Below, one piece after another: positions 1 through 8,842 of a DNA stretch of 64,000 nucleotides (positions are counted from its first letter, which is position 1; every line of letters starts with the position of its first letter). Below the pieces are notes generated by a model. It was not told where the DNA came from. It ran no database searches and saw nothing but the letters and a program-made list of their open reading frames with translations. The stretch lies in the NCBI GenBank assembly GCA_021200775.1, contig JAJQGB010000004.1:62001-126000 (forward strand), given 5' to 3'. The position numbers and the translations under genes were made by a program. Origin of the DNA: Oscillospiraceae bacterium. Lineage in GTDB: Bacteria; Bacillota; Clostridia; Oscillospirales; Ruminococcaceae.

Positions 1-2
1 AG

Positions 3-1580
3 AAACAGGTCTACATATGTGCAAAGGGCTTGAAGTCAATCGGAATCAAGCCCGGGCAGAGAATCACCATCTGTATGCCCAACTGCCCTCAGGCAGTCAT
101 CATGTTCTACGCAATAAATGTAGTCGGCGGAATCGCCAACATGATTCATCCGCTGTCAAGCGAGAATGAAATCGCATTCTTCATAAGCCATTCCAAGAGC
201 GTCTGCACTCTGACACTCGACATGTTCTACCCGAAGTTCGAGGAGATAATGAAGCACACCGAGGTCAAAAACCTCGTCATTGCCAGCACCCGTGACGCTT
301 TGGCTTTCCCTGTAACCCTCGGCTATGATTTGACTGAAGCTAAGAAAATCAAGAAAATTCCGAAGGATGCGCCCGTAATCATCTGGAACGACTTTATGAA
401 GAAGGGCAAGTCCTACGTCGGCGACTATATCGCTCACGTCCAGAAGGAAGACCCTGCAGTAATTCTCTACAGTGGAGGAACCACCGGCACGACAAAGGGA
501 ATTCTTCTCTCGAATCTCAACTTTAATGTACTTTCTAAGCAACTTATGGAAACCAACCCGATGGCGGAGGTCGGCGACAAGATGCTCTCCGTAATGCCGA
601 TCTTCCACGGCTTTGGCTTGGGTGTCACCATCCACGCAATGCTTTCAAACGGCTGTAACTGTATCCTGGTTCCGAGATTCACTGCTGAAACCTATGCCAA
701 AGACATTGTCAAGCACCGTTGCAACTTCATTGCTGGCGTGCCGACTCTTTATGAAGCACTTTTGAGACAGCCTTCTATGGACGGCGCAGACCTCAGTTGC
801 CTGAAGGGCGTATTCTCTGGTGGAGATTCACTCTCAGTAGAGCTTAAAAAGCGCTTCGACAAATTCCTTGCCGACCATGGCGCAACCATCAGCGTTCGTG
901 AAGGCTACGGCACCACCGAGTGCGTAACCGCAAGCTGTCTTACTCCTATTCACCTCTATAAAGAAGGCTCAATCGGTCAGCCGCTACCTGACAACTACTA
1001 CAAGATTGTCGATGTCGGCACAAACATCGAAGTTCCCTATGGCACCGACGGTGAAATCTGCATTTCCGGACCGACGGTAATGCTCGGCTATCTCGACCAG
1101 CCGGAAGAGACTGCAAATACTCTAAGACTCCATGGCGACGGCAGAATCTGGCTCCACACAGGAGATCTCGGCTATATGGACGAAGAGGGCTTTATCTACT
1201 TCAAGCAGAGAATCAAGCGCATGATTATCACATCCGGCTACAACGTCTATCCGTCCCAGCTTGAAAATGTCCTTGACGGTTACGAAGCTGTACAGATGAG
1301 CTGTGTAATCGGCGTTCCCGACCCATACAAGATGCAGAAAATCAAGGCATTCATCATGCTTAAACCCGGATATGAGCCGAACGAGACCACAAAGGGCTTG
1401 ATAATGGCATACTGCAAGAAGAATATCGCAAAATATGCTCTTCCTTACGATATCGAGTTCAGGGAGACCCTCCCCAAAACTCTTGTCGGCAAGGTAGCCT
1501 ACAGAATTCTGGAGCAGGAGGAGTATGAAAAGCTCGGCATTTCTACTTCTGAAACCGAAAAAGAGCCGGTAAAGGCTTGA
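3..1580 (+). CDS. Class I adenylate-forming acyl-CoA synthetase, 5' truncated
   Basis: This enzyme should activate a carboxylic acid to acyl-AMP and transfer it to CoA. The reading frame is open to the left edge of the window, so the true N-terminus is missing; a TTG at 30 is internal, not a start. Visible motifs are the glycine/threonine-rich AMP loop YSGGTTGTTKG (about residue 155), GYGTTE, the WLHTGDLGYMDEEG motif with the following hinge FKQRIKRMI, and the C-terminal PKTLVGKV that carries the catalytic lysine. The layout fits long- or medium-chain acyl-CoA ligases; the substrate cannot be read from sequence. A strong terminator follows directly. The C-terminal tail after the lysine motif is about 25 residues and acidic. 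Confidence 0.88.
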   Translation, partial: KQVYICAKGLKSIGIKPGQRITICMPNCPQAVIMFYAINVVGGIANMIHPLSSENEIAFFISHSKSVCTLTLDMFYPKFEEIMKHTEVKNLVIASTRDALAFPVTLGYDLTEAKKIKKIPKDAPVIIWNDFMKKGKSYVGDYIAHVQKEDPAVILYSGGTTGTTKGILLSNLNFNVLSKQLMETNPMAEVGDKMLSVMPIFHGFGLGVTIHAMLSNGCNCILVPRFTAETYAKDIVKHRCNFIAGVPTLYEALLRQPSMDGADLSCLKGVFSGGDSLSVELKKRFDKFLADHGATISVREGYGTTECVTASCLTPIHLYKEGSIGQPLPDNYYKIVDVGTNIEVPYGTDGEICISGPTVMLGYLDQPEETANTLRLHGDGRIWLHTGDLGYMDEEGFIYFKQRIKRMIITSGYNVYPSQLENVLDGYEAVQMSCVIGVPDPYKMQKIKAFIMLKPGYEPNETTKGLIMAYCKKNIAKYALPYDIEFRETLPKTLVGKVAYRILEQEEYEKLGISTSETEKEPVKA

Positions 1581-1591
1581 TATAAAGCAAA

Positions 1592-1622
1592 GCGGCACAG
1601 GTGACAATCCTGTGCCGTTTCG
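1592..1622 (+). terminator. Rho-independent terminator after the acyl-CoA synthetase
   Basis: A perfect 9-bp stem CGGCACAGG / CCTGTGCCG (1593-1601 and 1609-1617) with a 7-nt loop is followed by a short T-run. It lies 12 nt after the stop codon. Confidence 0.85.
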
Positions 1623-1686
1623 CTTGCAAAAATATCTTTGAGGTGACTTCTTGCTGATACAGTGCAAAATAAAATCTTCCAAGTAG

Positions 1687-1715
1687 ATGACTTTTTCTTT
1701 CAATTGTATTATAAT
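1687..1715 (+). promoter_or_regulatory. Sigma-A type promoter for the FliB-like gene
   Basis: ATGACT (1687-1692), a 17-nt spacer and a perfect TATAAT (1710-1715) lie in an AT-rich gap 84 nt before the start codon. Confidence 0.6.
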
Positions 1716-1798
1716 ATATGTGAGCACAAAAAGCAATGACGCTTTTTCACGACTTTATTGATTTATTCTGAGATTCGCTGAGAAATGGGGATAATAAT

Positions 1799-2707
1799 TT
1801 GAGAGACGATGAGCTTTTTAAACCTGCATACCTTGACAGTTTCCACTGCCTTATGGGAGCCTGTCCCGACAGCTGTTGCAAAGCCGGCTGGGAGATTCCA
1901 ATAGACGATAAGACAATAGAATTTTTGCACAACTATCCGTCACTCGAAATAGATAAGAATGTCCGCACCGGTTCCGACGGCGACACAGTTCTTCACGTGA
2001 ATGAAAATAATGTCTGCCCGTATCTCACTTCCGATGGACTTTGTGAGATGTACATAAAATCCGGTATTATGGGCGACGTCTGCTCAAAGCATCCGAGATT
2101 TTATGAGGAATATTACGTCGGCGATGAAATTGCCTTCACCGAAGCCGGCATCTCCGTTTCATGTCCCGAAGCAGCAAGGATAGTTCTCTCTGCAACCAAA
2201 TCCGACTATGATTCTCTTGCGGAACCAGAAACCGAGGACGAGCTTCTGAACTTTCTCTTAGCCGCAAGGGTCAGAGCTTTCGGGCTGACTTCATCTCAAC
2301 TAATCACATACGGCGAACTTCTGCAAGACGAAATCGACTTCGGTACTTTTGAACTCCCGGAGGGCGAGATTCCCGAAAGTGAGCCGATAGATATCGAAAG
2401 CCTGACCCGGTTTATTCTCGACAAGACCGAAATCCTGACATCCGAATGGCACAGACTTCTCGAAAATTGTGAAAAGGGAAGTACCAGGCAGGAGAGCCAG
2501 CCTCTGCTGGATTATCTCATATTCAGATTCTTCCTGAAAGCCGTCAATACTGAGGATATCCTTACCGAGTGTAAACTGATTGTAGCACTATACGAGCTCT
2601 GCATGCTGGGTGACAATTTCACAGAGACCGTCCGGCTCGTTTCAAAAGAACTCGAACATGACGATATTAACCTCGATTTGCTTCGGGATTTCCTCAGCGA
2701 TTCTTGA
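1799..2707 (+). CDS. FliB-like cysteine-rich protein (flagellin lysine N-methylase family)
   Basis: The protein (302 aa) has the family's N-terminal cysteine signature: CLMGACPDSCCKAGW, then CPYLTSDGLCEMY, then CSKHPRFYEEYY and SCPEAARIVL within the first 120 residues. These cysteines are expected to bind an iron-sulfur cluster or other metal. In Salmonella, FliB methylates lysines of flagellin; the Firmicute relatives are annotated by homology only. No flagellar gene is present here, so the substrate is open. The start is TTG, the only sensible one: an ATG at 1783 runs into a stop after five codons. A GGGG stretch upstream is a weak ribosome site. The C-terminal half is helical and poorly conserved. 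Confidence 0.75.
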   Translation: MRDDELFKPAYLDSFHCLMGACPDSCCKAGWEIPIDDKTIEFLHNYPSLEIDKNVRTGSDGDTVLHVNENNVCPYLTSDGLCEMYIKSGIMGDVCSKHPRFYEEYYVGDEIAFTEAGISVSCPEAARIVLSATKSDYDSLAEPETEDELLNFLLAARVRAFGLTSSQLITYGELLQDEIDFGTFELPEGEIPESEPIDIESLTRFILDKTEILTSEWHRLLENCEKGSTRQESQPLLDYLIFRFFLKAVNTEDILTECKLIVALYELCMLGDNFTETVRLVSKELEHDDINLDLLRDFLSDS

Positions 2708-2731
2708 CTTTTTCGCAAATATCCGTATAAT
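2704..2731 (+). promoter_or_regulatory. Sigma-A type promoter for the aldo/keto reductase
   Basis: TTGACT (2704-2709), 16 nt, TATAAT (2726-2731). The -35 box overlaps the stop codon of the preceding gene. Confidence 0.65.
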
Positions 2732-2768
2732 TATAGGTTAGAAATGTTTGTATAAGAGGAGTGGCATT

Positions 2769-3887
2769 ATGAGTGAAAACAAGACTATTAAAAAATTAGG
2801 ATTCGGACTTATGAGACTGCCTATTATCGGTGGCGACCATTCAAAAATCGACATCGAGCAGGTTAAGGTGATGGCTGACAAGTTCCTGGAGCGTGGCTTT
2901 ACATACTTCGACACAGCATATGTCTATCACGGTGGGCAGAGTGAAGTTGCATTCAGAGAAGCAGTTGTAAAGCGTCATCCGAGAGACAGCTTCACAATCA
3001 CGACAAAGCTTCCGCTGTTTTCCAAGCCAAATGAAGACGAGCGTGAAAACATCTTCAACGAGTCTATGACCCGTCTTGGAGTCGATTATCTCGACTACTA
3101 CTGGCTTCATGCCGTAAATAAGGATATCTATGAGTATATTCAGAGCACCGACGCTTTCGGTTATATTCAGAGAAAGCGCGACGAAGGCAAAATCAGGCAC
3201 ATAGGATTCTCCTTCCATGACAGCCCGGAAACTTTGGAGAAGATTCTCACGGAGCATCCGGAGGTCGAATACGTCCAGCTCCAGATTAACTATCTTGACT
3301 GGGAGGATGCATGGGTAAGAAGCCGCCGTTGCTATGAAGTGGCTACCGCATTTGGTAAGCCCGTTATAGTCATGGAGCCTGTCAAGGGCGGAGCGTTGGC
3401 AAGACTTCCTAAGACCGCCGCCAAGATATTCGATGAGTACGATGCTACAAAGTCCTACGCTTCGTGGGCGATAAGATACTGTGCATCGTTGCCGAATGTA
3501 ATGACCGTATTAAGCGGCATGAGCGATTTGCAGCAGGTTGAAGACAACACTTCATACATGCAGAACTTTGAGCCTTTGACTGACAAGGACTACGAAGTCA
3601 TCTCGAAAGTCAGTGAGAATCTGAAGTTCGCAATCCCGTGCACGGCTTGCCGCTACTGCACCGACGGTTGCCCGATGAACATCCCGATTCCCGACCTGTT
3701 CGCACACTACAACGAGTACAAGCGCGACATGCGCAAGCTTGGCGAAATAAAGGATAAGTACGTCGAGACGGTAAAGAACACCGGTAAGGCTAGCGACTGC
3801 ATCTCCTGCCGTCAGTGCACAGAGCACTGCCCTCAGAATCTCGACATCCCGACACTTCTGAGCGAGTGTGTCTCTGAGCTCGAATAA
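2769..3887 (+). CDS. Aldo/keto reductase with C-terminal 2x[4Fe-4S] ferredoxin-like domain
   Basis: Residues 1-270 form an aldo/keto reductase barrel. The likely catalytic tetrad is visible in DTAYVYHGG (Asp and Tyr), the lysine of TTKLPLF and the histidine of WLHAVN. The C-terminus holds two CxxCxxCxxxC-type clusters, CTACRYCTDGCP and CISCRQCTEHCP, typical of the clostridial subgroup of iron-sulfur aldo/keto reductases. The substrate is unknown. The start was set at ATG 2769 because AAGAGGAGTG sits 5 nt upstream; an in-frame TTG at 2748 precedes that ribosome site. It is a monocistronic unit with its own promoter and a strong terminator. The iron-sulfur clusters suggest it exchanges electrons with a ferredoxin-type donor; this is inference. 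Confidence 0.88.
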   Translation: MSENKTIKKLGFGLMRLPIIGGDHSKIDIEQVKVMADKFLERGFTYFDTAYVYHGGQSEVAFREAVVKRHPRDSFTITTKLPLFSKPNEDERENIFNESMTRLGVDYLDYYWLHAVNKDIYEYIQSTDAFGYIQRKRDEGKIRHIGFSFHDSPETLEKILTEHPEVEYVQLQINYLDWEDAWVRSRRCYEVATAFGKPVIVMEPVKGGALARLPKTAAKIFDEYDATKSYASWAIRYCASLPNVMTVLSGMSDLQQVEDNTSYMQNFEPLTDKDYEVISKVSENLKFAIPCTACRYCTDGCPMNIPIPDLFAHYNEYKRDMRKLGEIKDKYVETVKNTGKASDCISCRQCTEHCPQNLDIPTLLSECVSELE

Positions 3888-3893
3888 AAATAT

Positions 3894-3930
3894 AGACTCT
3901 CTTCTTTTTCAAAGGGAAGAGAGTCTTCTC
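3894..3930 (+). terminator. Rho-independent terminator after the aldo/keto reductase
   Basis: An 11-bp perfect stem AGACTCTCTTC / GAAGAGAGTCT (3894-3904 and 3916-3926) with an 11-nt loop and a pyrimidine tail. Confidence 0.8.
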
Positions 3931-3977
3931 TATGCGATTTTGAAGCGAATAATATTTTATTCTTTCGTAAGTTCCTA

Positions 3978-4006
3978 TTGAAATGACTGCCCAAATACGG
4001 TAAAAT
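3978..4006 (+). promoter_or_regulatory. Promoter of the GH95-phosphomutase-GH26 operon
   Basis: TTGAAA (3978-3983), exactly 17 nt, TAAAAT (4001-4006), placed 28 nt before the GH95 start codon. No further operator palindrome was recognised. Confidence 0.65.
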
Positions 4007-4033
4007 GGTTTGATAGAAGGGAGTGGTCATTTT

Positions 4034-6328
4034 ATGACTCACAAATATGAAAAAAAGTATATCTGGCTCGACCATCCGGCGCCCACCAAAGAAGAAAAAG
4101 ACTATAACGGCGAAGGCTGGAACGAGGCATACCCCATCGGCAATAGCCGCATCGGCGGAATGGTCTATGGCGACCCGGAACTCGACATCATCCAGCTGAA
4201 CGAGGAAACCATCTGGAACCGCAAGGGCGTCATTGAGCGCTATAATCCGAAATCGGTTGGCTCCTACAAAAAAATCCGTGAGCTTTTACTTGAAGGAAAA
4301 ATCGGCGAGGCGACCGAGCTTGAAATCTCGGACATGTACCCTCATCCTCAGGACGAAAGCCACTACGATACCGCAGGTTTCCTGATGATAGGCTTCAATC
4401 ATGATGGCTATTCCGACTATAAGCGAGTCCTCAATCTGGAAGAAGCCGTCTGCACAGTGACTTTCAATTCCGAAAACCACGACTATAAGCGTGAGTACTT
4501 CGTCAGCGCTCCTGACAATGTCCTTTGTATGCACGAAGCATCATCCGACGGCGGCAAAACATCATTTAAAATTGATTTTTCCTGCCTGACTGCCGGAGAC
4601 TTTATCGAATCTTCGCTTGACGAAAACGGCGTTTATCTCCACTACAGAGAAAAGGATGAAGGTTGCGATTACATCATCGCAATTACTTGCGAAAATGTCG
4701 GCGGAATGTCCAAGCTTACCGAGACTGAACTTGATGTCTATGATGCCGACGAAGTCACAATGTATCTTACTATCAGAACCGACTTCCATGGCGAGGATTT
4801 ACATGACTGGTGCTCATCAGTTCTTGAAAATGCTTTGGGATTAGGTTATCAGGCAGTAAAATCCCGCCACATTGCGGACTATAAAACCTATTTCGATAGA
4901 GTAAGTCTTACCATAGACGACGAAGTCGACCATGAAGGCACCCCGACTGACGTTCGCCTTAACGCCTGCTGGGGAGCTCCCGACAATAACCTAGTCGGTC
5001 TATATTTCGATTTCGGAAGATATCTTATGATTTCCTGCTCACGACAAGGGACAAAGCCAGCAAATCTTCAAGGCATCTGGAATAAGGATTTCTTGCCACC
5101 GTGGGGTTCAAGATACACTATAAACATCAACGCTGAGATGAACTACTGGTGCGCTGAACCTTGTAATCTCTCTGACTGCCACATGGCACTTCTGGAGCAC
5201 CTGAAAGTTATGCTCCCGAATGGCGAGAAGATAGCACGTGATATGTACGGCATCGAGGGCTTCGTAGCTCACCATAATACCGACCTGTTCGGCGACTGTG
5301 CCCCACAGGACAACTGGATTTCCGCAACCATCTGGGCATCAGGCGCCGCATGGCTCTGCACCCACATCTGGACGCACTACGAGTTCACTCTTGATAAGGA
5401 ATTTTTGAAAGAGTATCTCCCGATTATGAAGCGCGCTTGCGTCTTCATGAAGAACTATCTTTTCGAGTATGACGGCAAGCTGATGACCGGACCTTCGCTC
5501 TCGCCTGAGAACACTTACATCCATCCGTCCGGCGAACAGGGACAGATTTGCGTAGGTCCCACTATGGACACGATGATTGTAAGAGATTTGTTCACAGACT
5601 GCATAAAGGCTTCAGAAGTTTTAGACGATGAGGACGACCTGACAGACGCACTTCGTGAACTCCTCCCAAAGCTTCCGGAAAACAAAATCGGCAAGCACGG
5701 ACAGATAATGGAGTGGACTGAGGACTATGACGAAACCGAAATCGGTCACCGTCACATTTCCCAGCTCTATGGTCTCTATCCTTCATCTCAGCTGACATAC
5801 GAGAAGACTCCCGAGCTTATGAAAGCGGCACAGGCTACAATCGAAAGACGTCTGAGCCACGGCGGAGGTCACACCGGATGGAGCAGAGCATGGATTATAA
5901 ACATGTGGGCTCGCCTCAGAAATGGCAATGAAGCGGCTAAGCATATAGACCATCTCTTCTTCGGCTCGACTTATCCCAACTGCTTTGACAAGCACCCTCC
6001 CTTCCAGATTGACGGTAACTTCGGCGGAACTGCCGGAATCGCCGAGATGCTTCTTCAGTCTCAGGACGGTTTAATCCGGCTTCTTCCTGCGATTCCCGAC
6101 CACTGGAAGAGTGGCGATGTCAAGGGCTTGAAAGCCAGGGGAGACGTAACCGTCAACATGACATGGAAGAATTGCAAGGTAGAGAGCGCCGAGCTCATCG
6201 TCAATCAGGGCGGGAAAGTTACACTTCTGGTTCCCGATGACTTCGGAAGCGAAACCGCCACTTTTGACGGAGAATCACCGTATAAAATCGTTTTGCAGAA
6301 CGGCAAAATGGAACAGATAAATCTTTAA
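4034..6328 (+). CDS. GH95 family alpha-L-fucosidase / alpha-L-galactosidase
   Basis: The protein (764 aa) matches GH95: an N-terminal beta domain opening with WLDHPAP and WNEAYPIGNSRIGGMVYG, then an (alpha/alpha)6 barrel. The Asn-x-Asn pair of the family is at N364/N366 (in YTININAEMNYW), a probable acid Glu at 560 (MEWTEDYDE) and the base-activating Asp at 660 (FQIDGNFGG). These correspond to E566, N421/N423 and D766 of Bifidobacterium bifidum AfcA by motif position. No signal peptide or anchor is visible, so it should act in the cytoplasm on imported oligosaccharides. The start is ATG 4034, behind GAAGGGAG; an in-frame TTG at 4010 lacks a ribosome site. It is followed after 17 nt by a phosphohexomutase gene. 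Fucose versus galactose specificity cannot be told from sequence. Confidence 0.9.
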   Translation: MTHKYEKKYIWLDHPAPTKEEKDYNGEGWNEAYPIGNSRIGGMVYGDPELDIIQLNEETIWNRKGVIERYNPKSVGSYKKIRELLLEGKIGEATELEISDMYPHPQDESHYDTAGFLMIGFNHDGYSDYKRVLNLEEAVCTVTFNSENHDYKREYFVSAPDNVLCMHEASSDGGKTSFKIDFSCLTAGDFIESSLDENGVYLHYREKDEGCDYIIAITCENVGGMSKLTETELDVYDADEVTMYLTIRTDFHGEDLHDWCSSVLENALGLGYQAVKSRHIADYKTYFDRVSLTIDDEVDHEGTPTDVRLNACWGAPDNNLVGLYFDFGRYLMISCSRQGTKPANLQGIWNKDFLPPWGSRYTININAEMNYWCAEPCNLSDCHMALLEHLKVMLPNGEKIARDMYGIEGFVAHHNTDLFGDCAPQDNWISATIWASGAAWLCTHIWTHYEFTLDKEFLKEYLPIMKRACVFMKNYLFEYDGKLMTGPSLSPENTYIHPSGEQGQICVGPTMDTMIVRDLFTDCIKASEVLDDEDDLTDALRELLPKLPENKIGKHGQIMEWTEDYDETEIGHRHISQLYGLYPSSQLTYEKTPELMKAAQATIERRLSHGGGHTGWSRAWIINMWARLRNGNEAAKHIDHLFFGSTYPNCFDKHPPFQIDGNFGGTAGIAEMLLQSQDGLIRLLPAIPDHWKSGDVKGLKARGDVTVNMTWKNCKVESAELIVNQGGKVTLLVPDDFGSETATFDGESPYKIVLQNGKMEQINL

Positions 6329-6345
6329 AGGAGCATGGAATTATT

Positions 6346-7860
6346 ATGACGACTATTAAAGACTACTCAAAACTTCGCAACGAAAGCGATATAAGAGGAA
6401 TAGCCATTGCAGGTGTGTCCGGTCAGAACGTAAACCTGACCGAGTCAGCCTGCCGTGACATAGCAAGAGGCTTCGCACTCTGGCTTGTAAGAAGGGCTCA
6501 GAAAACCAGTCTTCGCGTGGCAGTCGGCAGAGACTCCCGTCTTTCCGGCGAGACACTTCTCGGCTGGATGGCGGAAGAACTCGCAAAAGAGGGAATCGAA
6601 GTAACCGACATGGGGCTTGCCAGCACTCCTGCAATGTTCATGACAACGAAGACAGAAGGATATATGTTTGACGGAGCCGTAATGGTAACAGCAAGCCATC
6701 TTCCGTACAATCGCAACGGCTATAAGTTCTTCACTCCCGATGGCGGCGTCGAGGCAAGCGATATAAAAGAGATGATTGAACTTGCCGAGACCGATCTGCA
6801 CACCGGCATCAAGCCTGCATCAGTCAAACAGGATGAGTTTATGGATGTTTACTCAAAGCGCCTTGCTGATATGATAAGAACCAGTTGCGACAGTGAAACT
6901 CCTCTTACCGGCTTAAAGATTGTCGTCGATGCCGGAAACGGCGCAGGCGGTTTCTATGCCGAAAAGGTTTTGAAGCCTCTTGGTGCGGACACCACCGGCT
7001 CACGCTATCTTGACCCTGACGGAAGCTTCCCGAACCATATCCCGAATCCCGAGAATAAAGAAGCTATGGCTTCCATCACCGAAGCAGTAAAGGAATCACA
7101 CGCAGATTTGGGCATCATCTTCGACACCGACGTTGACAGAGCCGGAGCGGTTCTCTCAGACGGAAGCGAACTCAACCGCAACCGCCTTATTGCAATGCTT
7201 TCGGCAATGCTTTTAAGAGATCATCCGCACACGACCATTGTCACCGACAGCGTGACTTCTTCCGGCTTGGGTGACTTCATCCGTTCCAAGGGTGGCGTTC
7301 ACCACAGATTCAGAAGAGGTTACCGCAACGTCATCAACGAGTCAATACGCCTGAACAAAGAAGGCATCGACAGCCAGCTCGCAATCGAGACATCCGGTCA
7401 CGGTGCATTCAAGGATAACTATTTCCTCGATGACGGCGCATATATTGTTACTCGCCTTATAATCGAGCTGTCACGTGGCGTTAAGGAGGGCTATACTCTC
7501 CATTCCCTCATCGACGGTCTTCGTGAGCCTGCCGAGAGCATGGAATTCAGAATGAATATTGATTTGGAGGACTTCAAACCCTACGGCAACGACATTATCT
7601 CTGCTTTGAAGGAATACGCAAAGACTCAGTCCGGTTGGACTCCCGCCGACAGCAACTATGAGGGCATAAGAATCAATCTTGATAAAGACCACGGCGACGG
7701 CTGGTTCCTTCTCAGAATGTCTCTTCATGAGCCGCTTATGCCTCTTAATATCGAATCGGATTCTGTTGGAGGAGTAAAGATTATCGCAAACGAGCTTTGC
7801 GGGTTCCTGACTAAGTACGAACATCTCGACACTTCAAAACTCACAGATTATGCAAAATAA
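6346..7860 (+). CDS. Phosphomannomutase/phosphoglucomutase family (alpha-D-phosphohexomutase)
   Basis: The four-domain alpha-D-phosphohexomutase pattern is present: the phosphoserine loop TASHLP (Ser near 117), the metal loop DTDVDRAG (near 258), a sugar-specificity loop around ETSGHGAFKDN, and a C-terminal phosphate-binding region. The enzyme interconverts hexose-1- and hexose-6-phosphates, with mannose or glucose as the usual substrates. Its place between GH95 and GH26 genes, with short gaps and good ribosome sites, suggests that mannose released by the GH26 product is the relevant sugar, but this is inference. The 504-aa length is slightly above the usual 450-480. The TASHLP version of the loop (Leu instead of Asn) is seen in a subset of bacterial enzymes. 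Confidence 0.88.
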   Translation: MTTIKDYSKLRNESDIRGIAIAGVSGQNVNLTESACRDIARGFALWLVRRAQKTSLRVAVGRDSRLSGETLLGWMAEELAKEGIEVTDMGLASTPAMFMTTKTEGYMFDGAVMVTASHLPYNRNGYKFFTPDGGVEASDIKEMIELAETDLHTGIKPASVKQDEFMDVYSKRLADMIRTSCDSETPLTGLKIVVDAGNGAGGFYAEKVLKPLGADTTGSRYLDPDGSFPNHIPNPENKEAMASITEAVKESHADLGIIFDTDVDRAGAVLSDGSELNRNRLIAMLSAMLLRDHPHTTIVTDSVTSSGLGDFIRSKGGVHHRFRRGYRNVINESIRLNKEGIDSQLAIETSGHGAFKDNYFLDDGAYIVTRLIIELSRGVKEGYTLHSLIDGLREPAESMEFRMNIDLEDFKPYGNDIISALKEYAKTQSGWTPADSNYEGIRINLDKDHGDGWFLLRMSLHEPLMPLNIESDSVGGVKIIANELCGFLTKYEHLDTSKLTDYAK

Positions 7861-7875
7861 ACCAGAGGAGACAGT

Positions 7876-8775
7876 ATGAAATCCTATTCACTTGTAAACA
7901 AGAACGCAACCCAAGAAGCACAAAAGCTTTTTCAGTATCTATGTGAATGTTACTCGAACCACCTCATGCTTTCCGGTCAGCAGGAATACCCCAAGAGAAG
8001 AACGACCGAGTGGGAGATGGACTATGTCTTTGAAAAGACCGGCAAGCTTCCCGCAATCAGAGGTCTCGACTTCATGCACGCCGACTTCAGAGGAGTTATA
8101 AACCGTGCCATCGACTGGCATATGCGTGGCGGAATCGTCACAATCTGCTGGCACACAGGCGTCAATGGCGGAGCATATGAGGACTGCAAAGGAGAAAATC
8201 CCGACTTCGATAAGCTTCTGACTATGGGCACTCCGGAAAACGAACTTATGCTCAAAAACTGGGACATGGGAGCTGAGTCTCTGAAGATTCTTCAGTCGGA
8301 ACATGTCCCCGTAATCTGGCGACCCTTCCACGAGTTCGACGGTCAGTGGTTCTGGTGGGGCAAGGGCGGCGCTGAGCCGTTCATCAGGCTCTGGAAGATG
8401 ATGTATGACAGATACACAAATTATCACGGACTCAACAACCTCATCTGGGTTTTAGGCTACTCGGGAGAAGTCAAGCCCGGCTGGTATCCGGGAGATGAAT
8501 ACTGCGACATTGTCGGTTCTGATACCTACGACGGAACCACCAATAAATTCGGCTGGGACAGACTCCAGAAAGTCTGCGATAAGCCGCTCTGCTATCACGA
8601 AATCGGCAATCTTCCGCATTATGATGATTTTCCAAGAGACAATACCAACTGGCTGTGGTTCATGAACTGGCACACGAGGTATATATCAGACAATAATTCA
8701 GATATTCTTAGTGAAATTTATAACAATCCTTCAGTTATAACACTTGACAAGCTACCCAAACAGCTATATAATTAA
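7876..8775 (+). CDS. GH26 beta-mannanase/mannosidase-type hydrolase, cytoplasmic
   Basis: The 299-aa protein consists of one GH26 TIM barrel. The acid/base Glu lies in WRPFHEFDGQWFWWG (E153) and the nucleophile Glu in CYHEIGNLP (E242), the usual spacing for this family. GH26 enzymes cut beta-1,4-mannan or, less often, mixed-linkage glucan or xylan. There is no signal peptide, carbohydrate-binding module or dockerin, which is unusual for a mannanase and suggests it trims imported mannooligosaccharides. It is the last gene of the operon with GH95 and the phosphohexomutase; CCAGAGGAGA gives a good ribosome site. The promoter of the following aquaporin gene is embedded in its 3' end. Confidence 0.88.
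   Translation: MKSYSLVNKNATQEAQKLFQYLCECYSNHLMLSGQQEYPKRRTTEWEMDYVFEKTGKLPAIRGLDFMHADFRGVINRAIDWHMRGGIVTICWHTGVNGGAYEDCKGENPDFDKLLTMGTPENELMLKNWDMGAESLKILQSEHVPVIWRPFHEFDGQWFWWGKGGAEPFIRLWKMMYDRYTNYHGLNNLIWVLGYSGEVKPGWYPGDEYCDIVGSDTYDGTTNKFGWDRLQKVCDKPLCYHEIGNLPHYDDFPRDNTNWLWFMNWHTRYISDNNSDILSEIYNNPSVITLDKLPKQLYN
8744..8772 (+). promoter_or_regulatory. Consensus promoter for the aquaporin gene, inside the GH26 3' end
   Basis: TTGACA (8744-8749), 17 nt, TATAAT (8767-8772): both hexamers match consensus exactly. The element overlaps the last ten codons of the GH26 gene. Confidence 0.75.
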
Positions 8776-8842
8776 AGTAATCTCTGAAAATGCAATCAAG
8801 CAGAATTACGGGATAACACTTTAATTTAGGAGGTACTTGTAA

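Noticed and set aside
1122-1736. 204-codon minus-strand frame at the end of the acyl-CoA synthetase
   Set aside because: Mostly antisense to conserved coding sequence and crosses a terminator.
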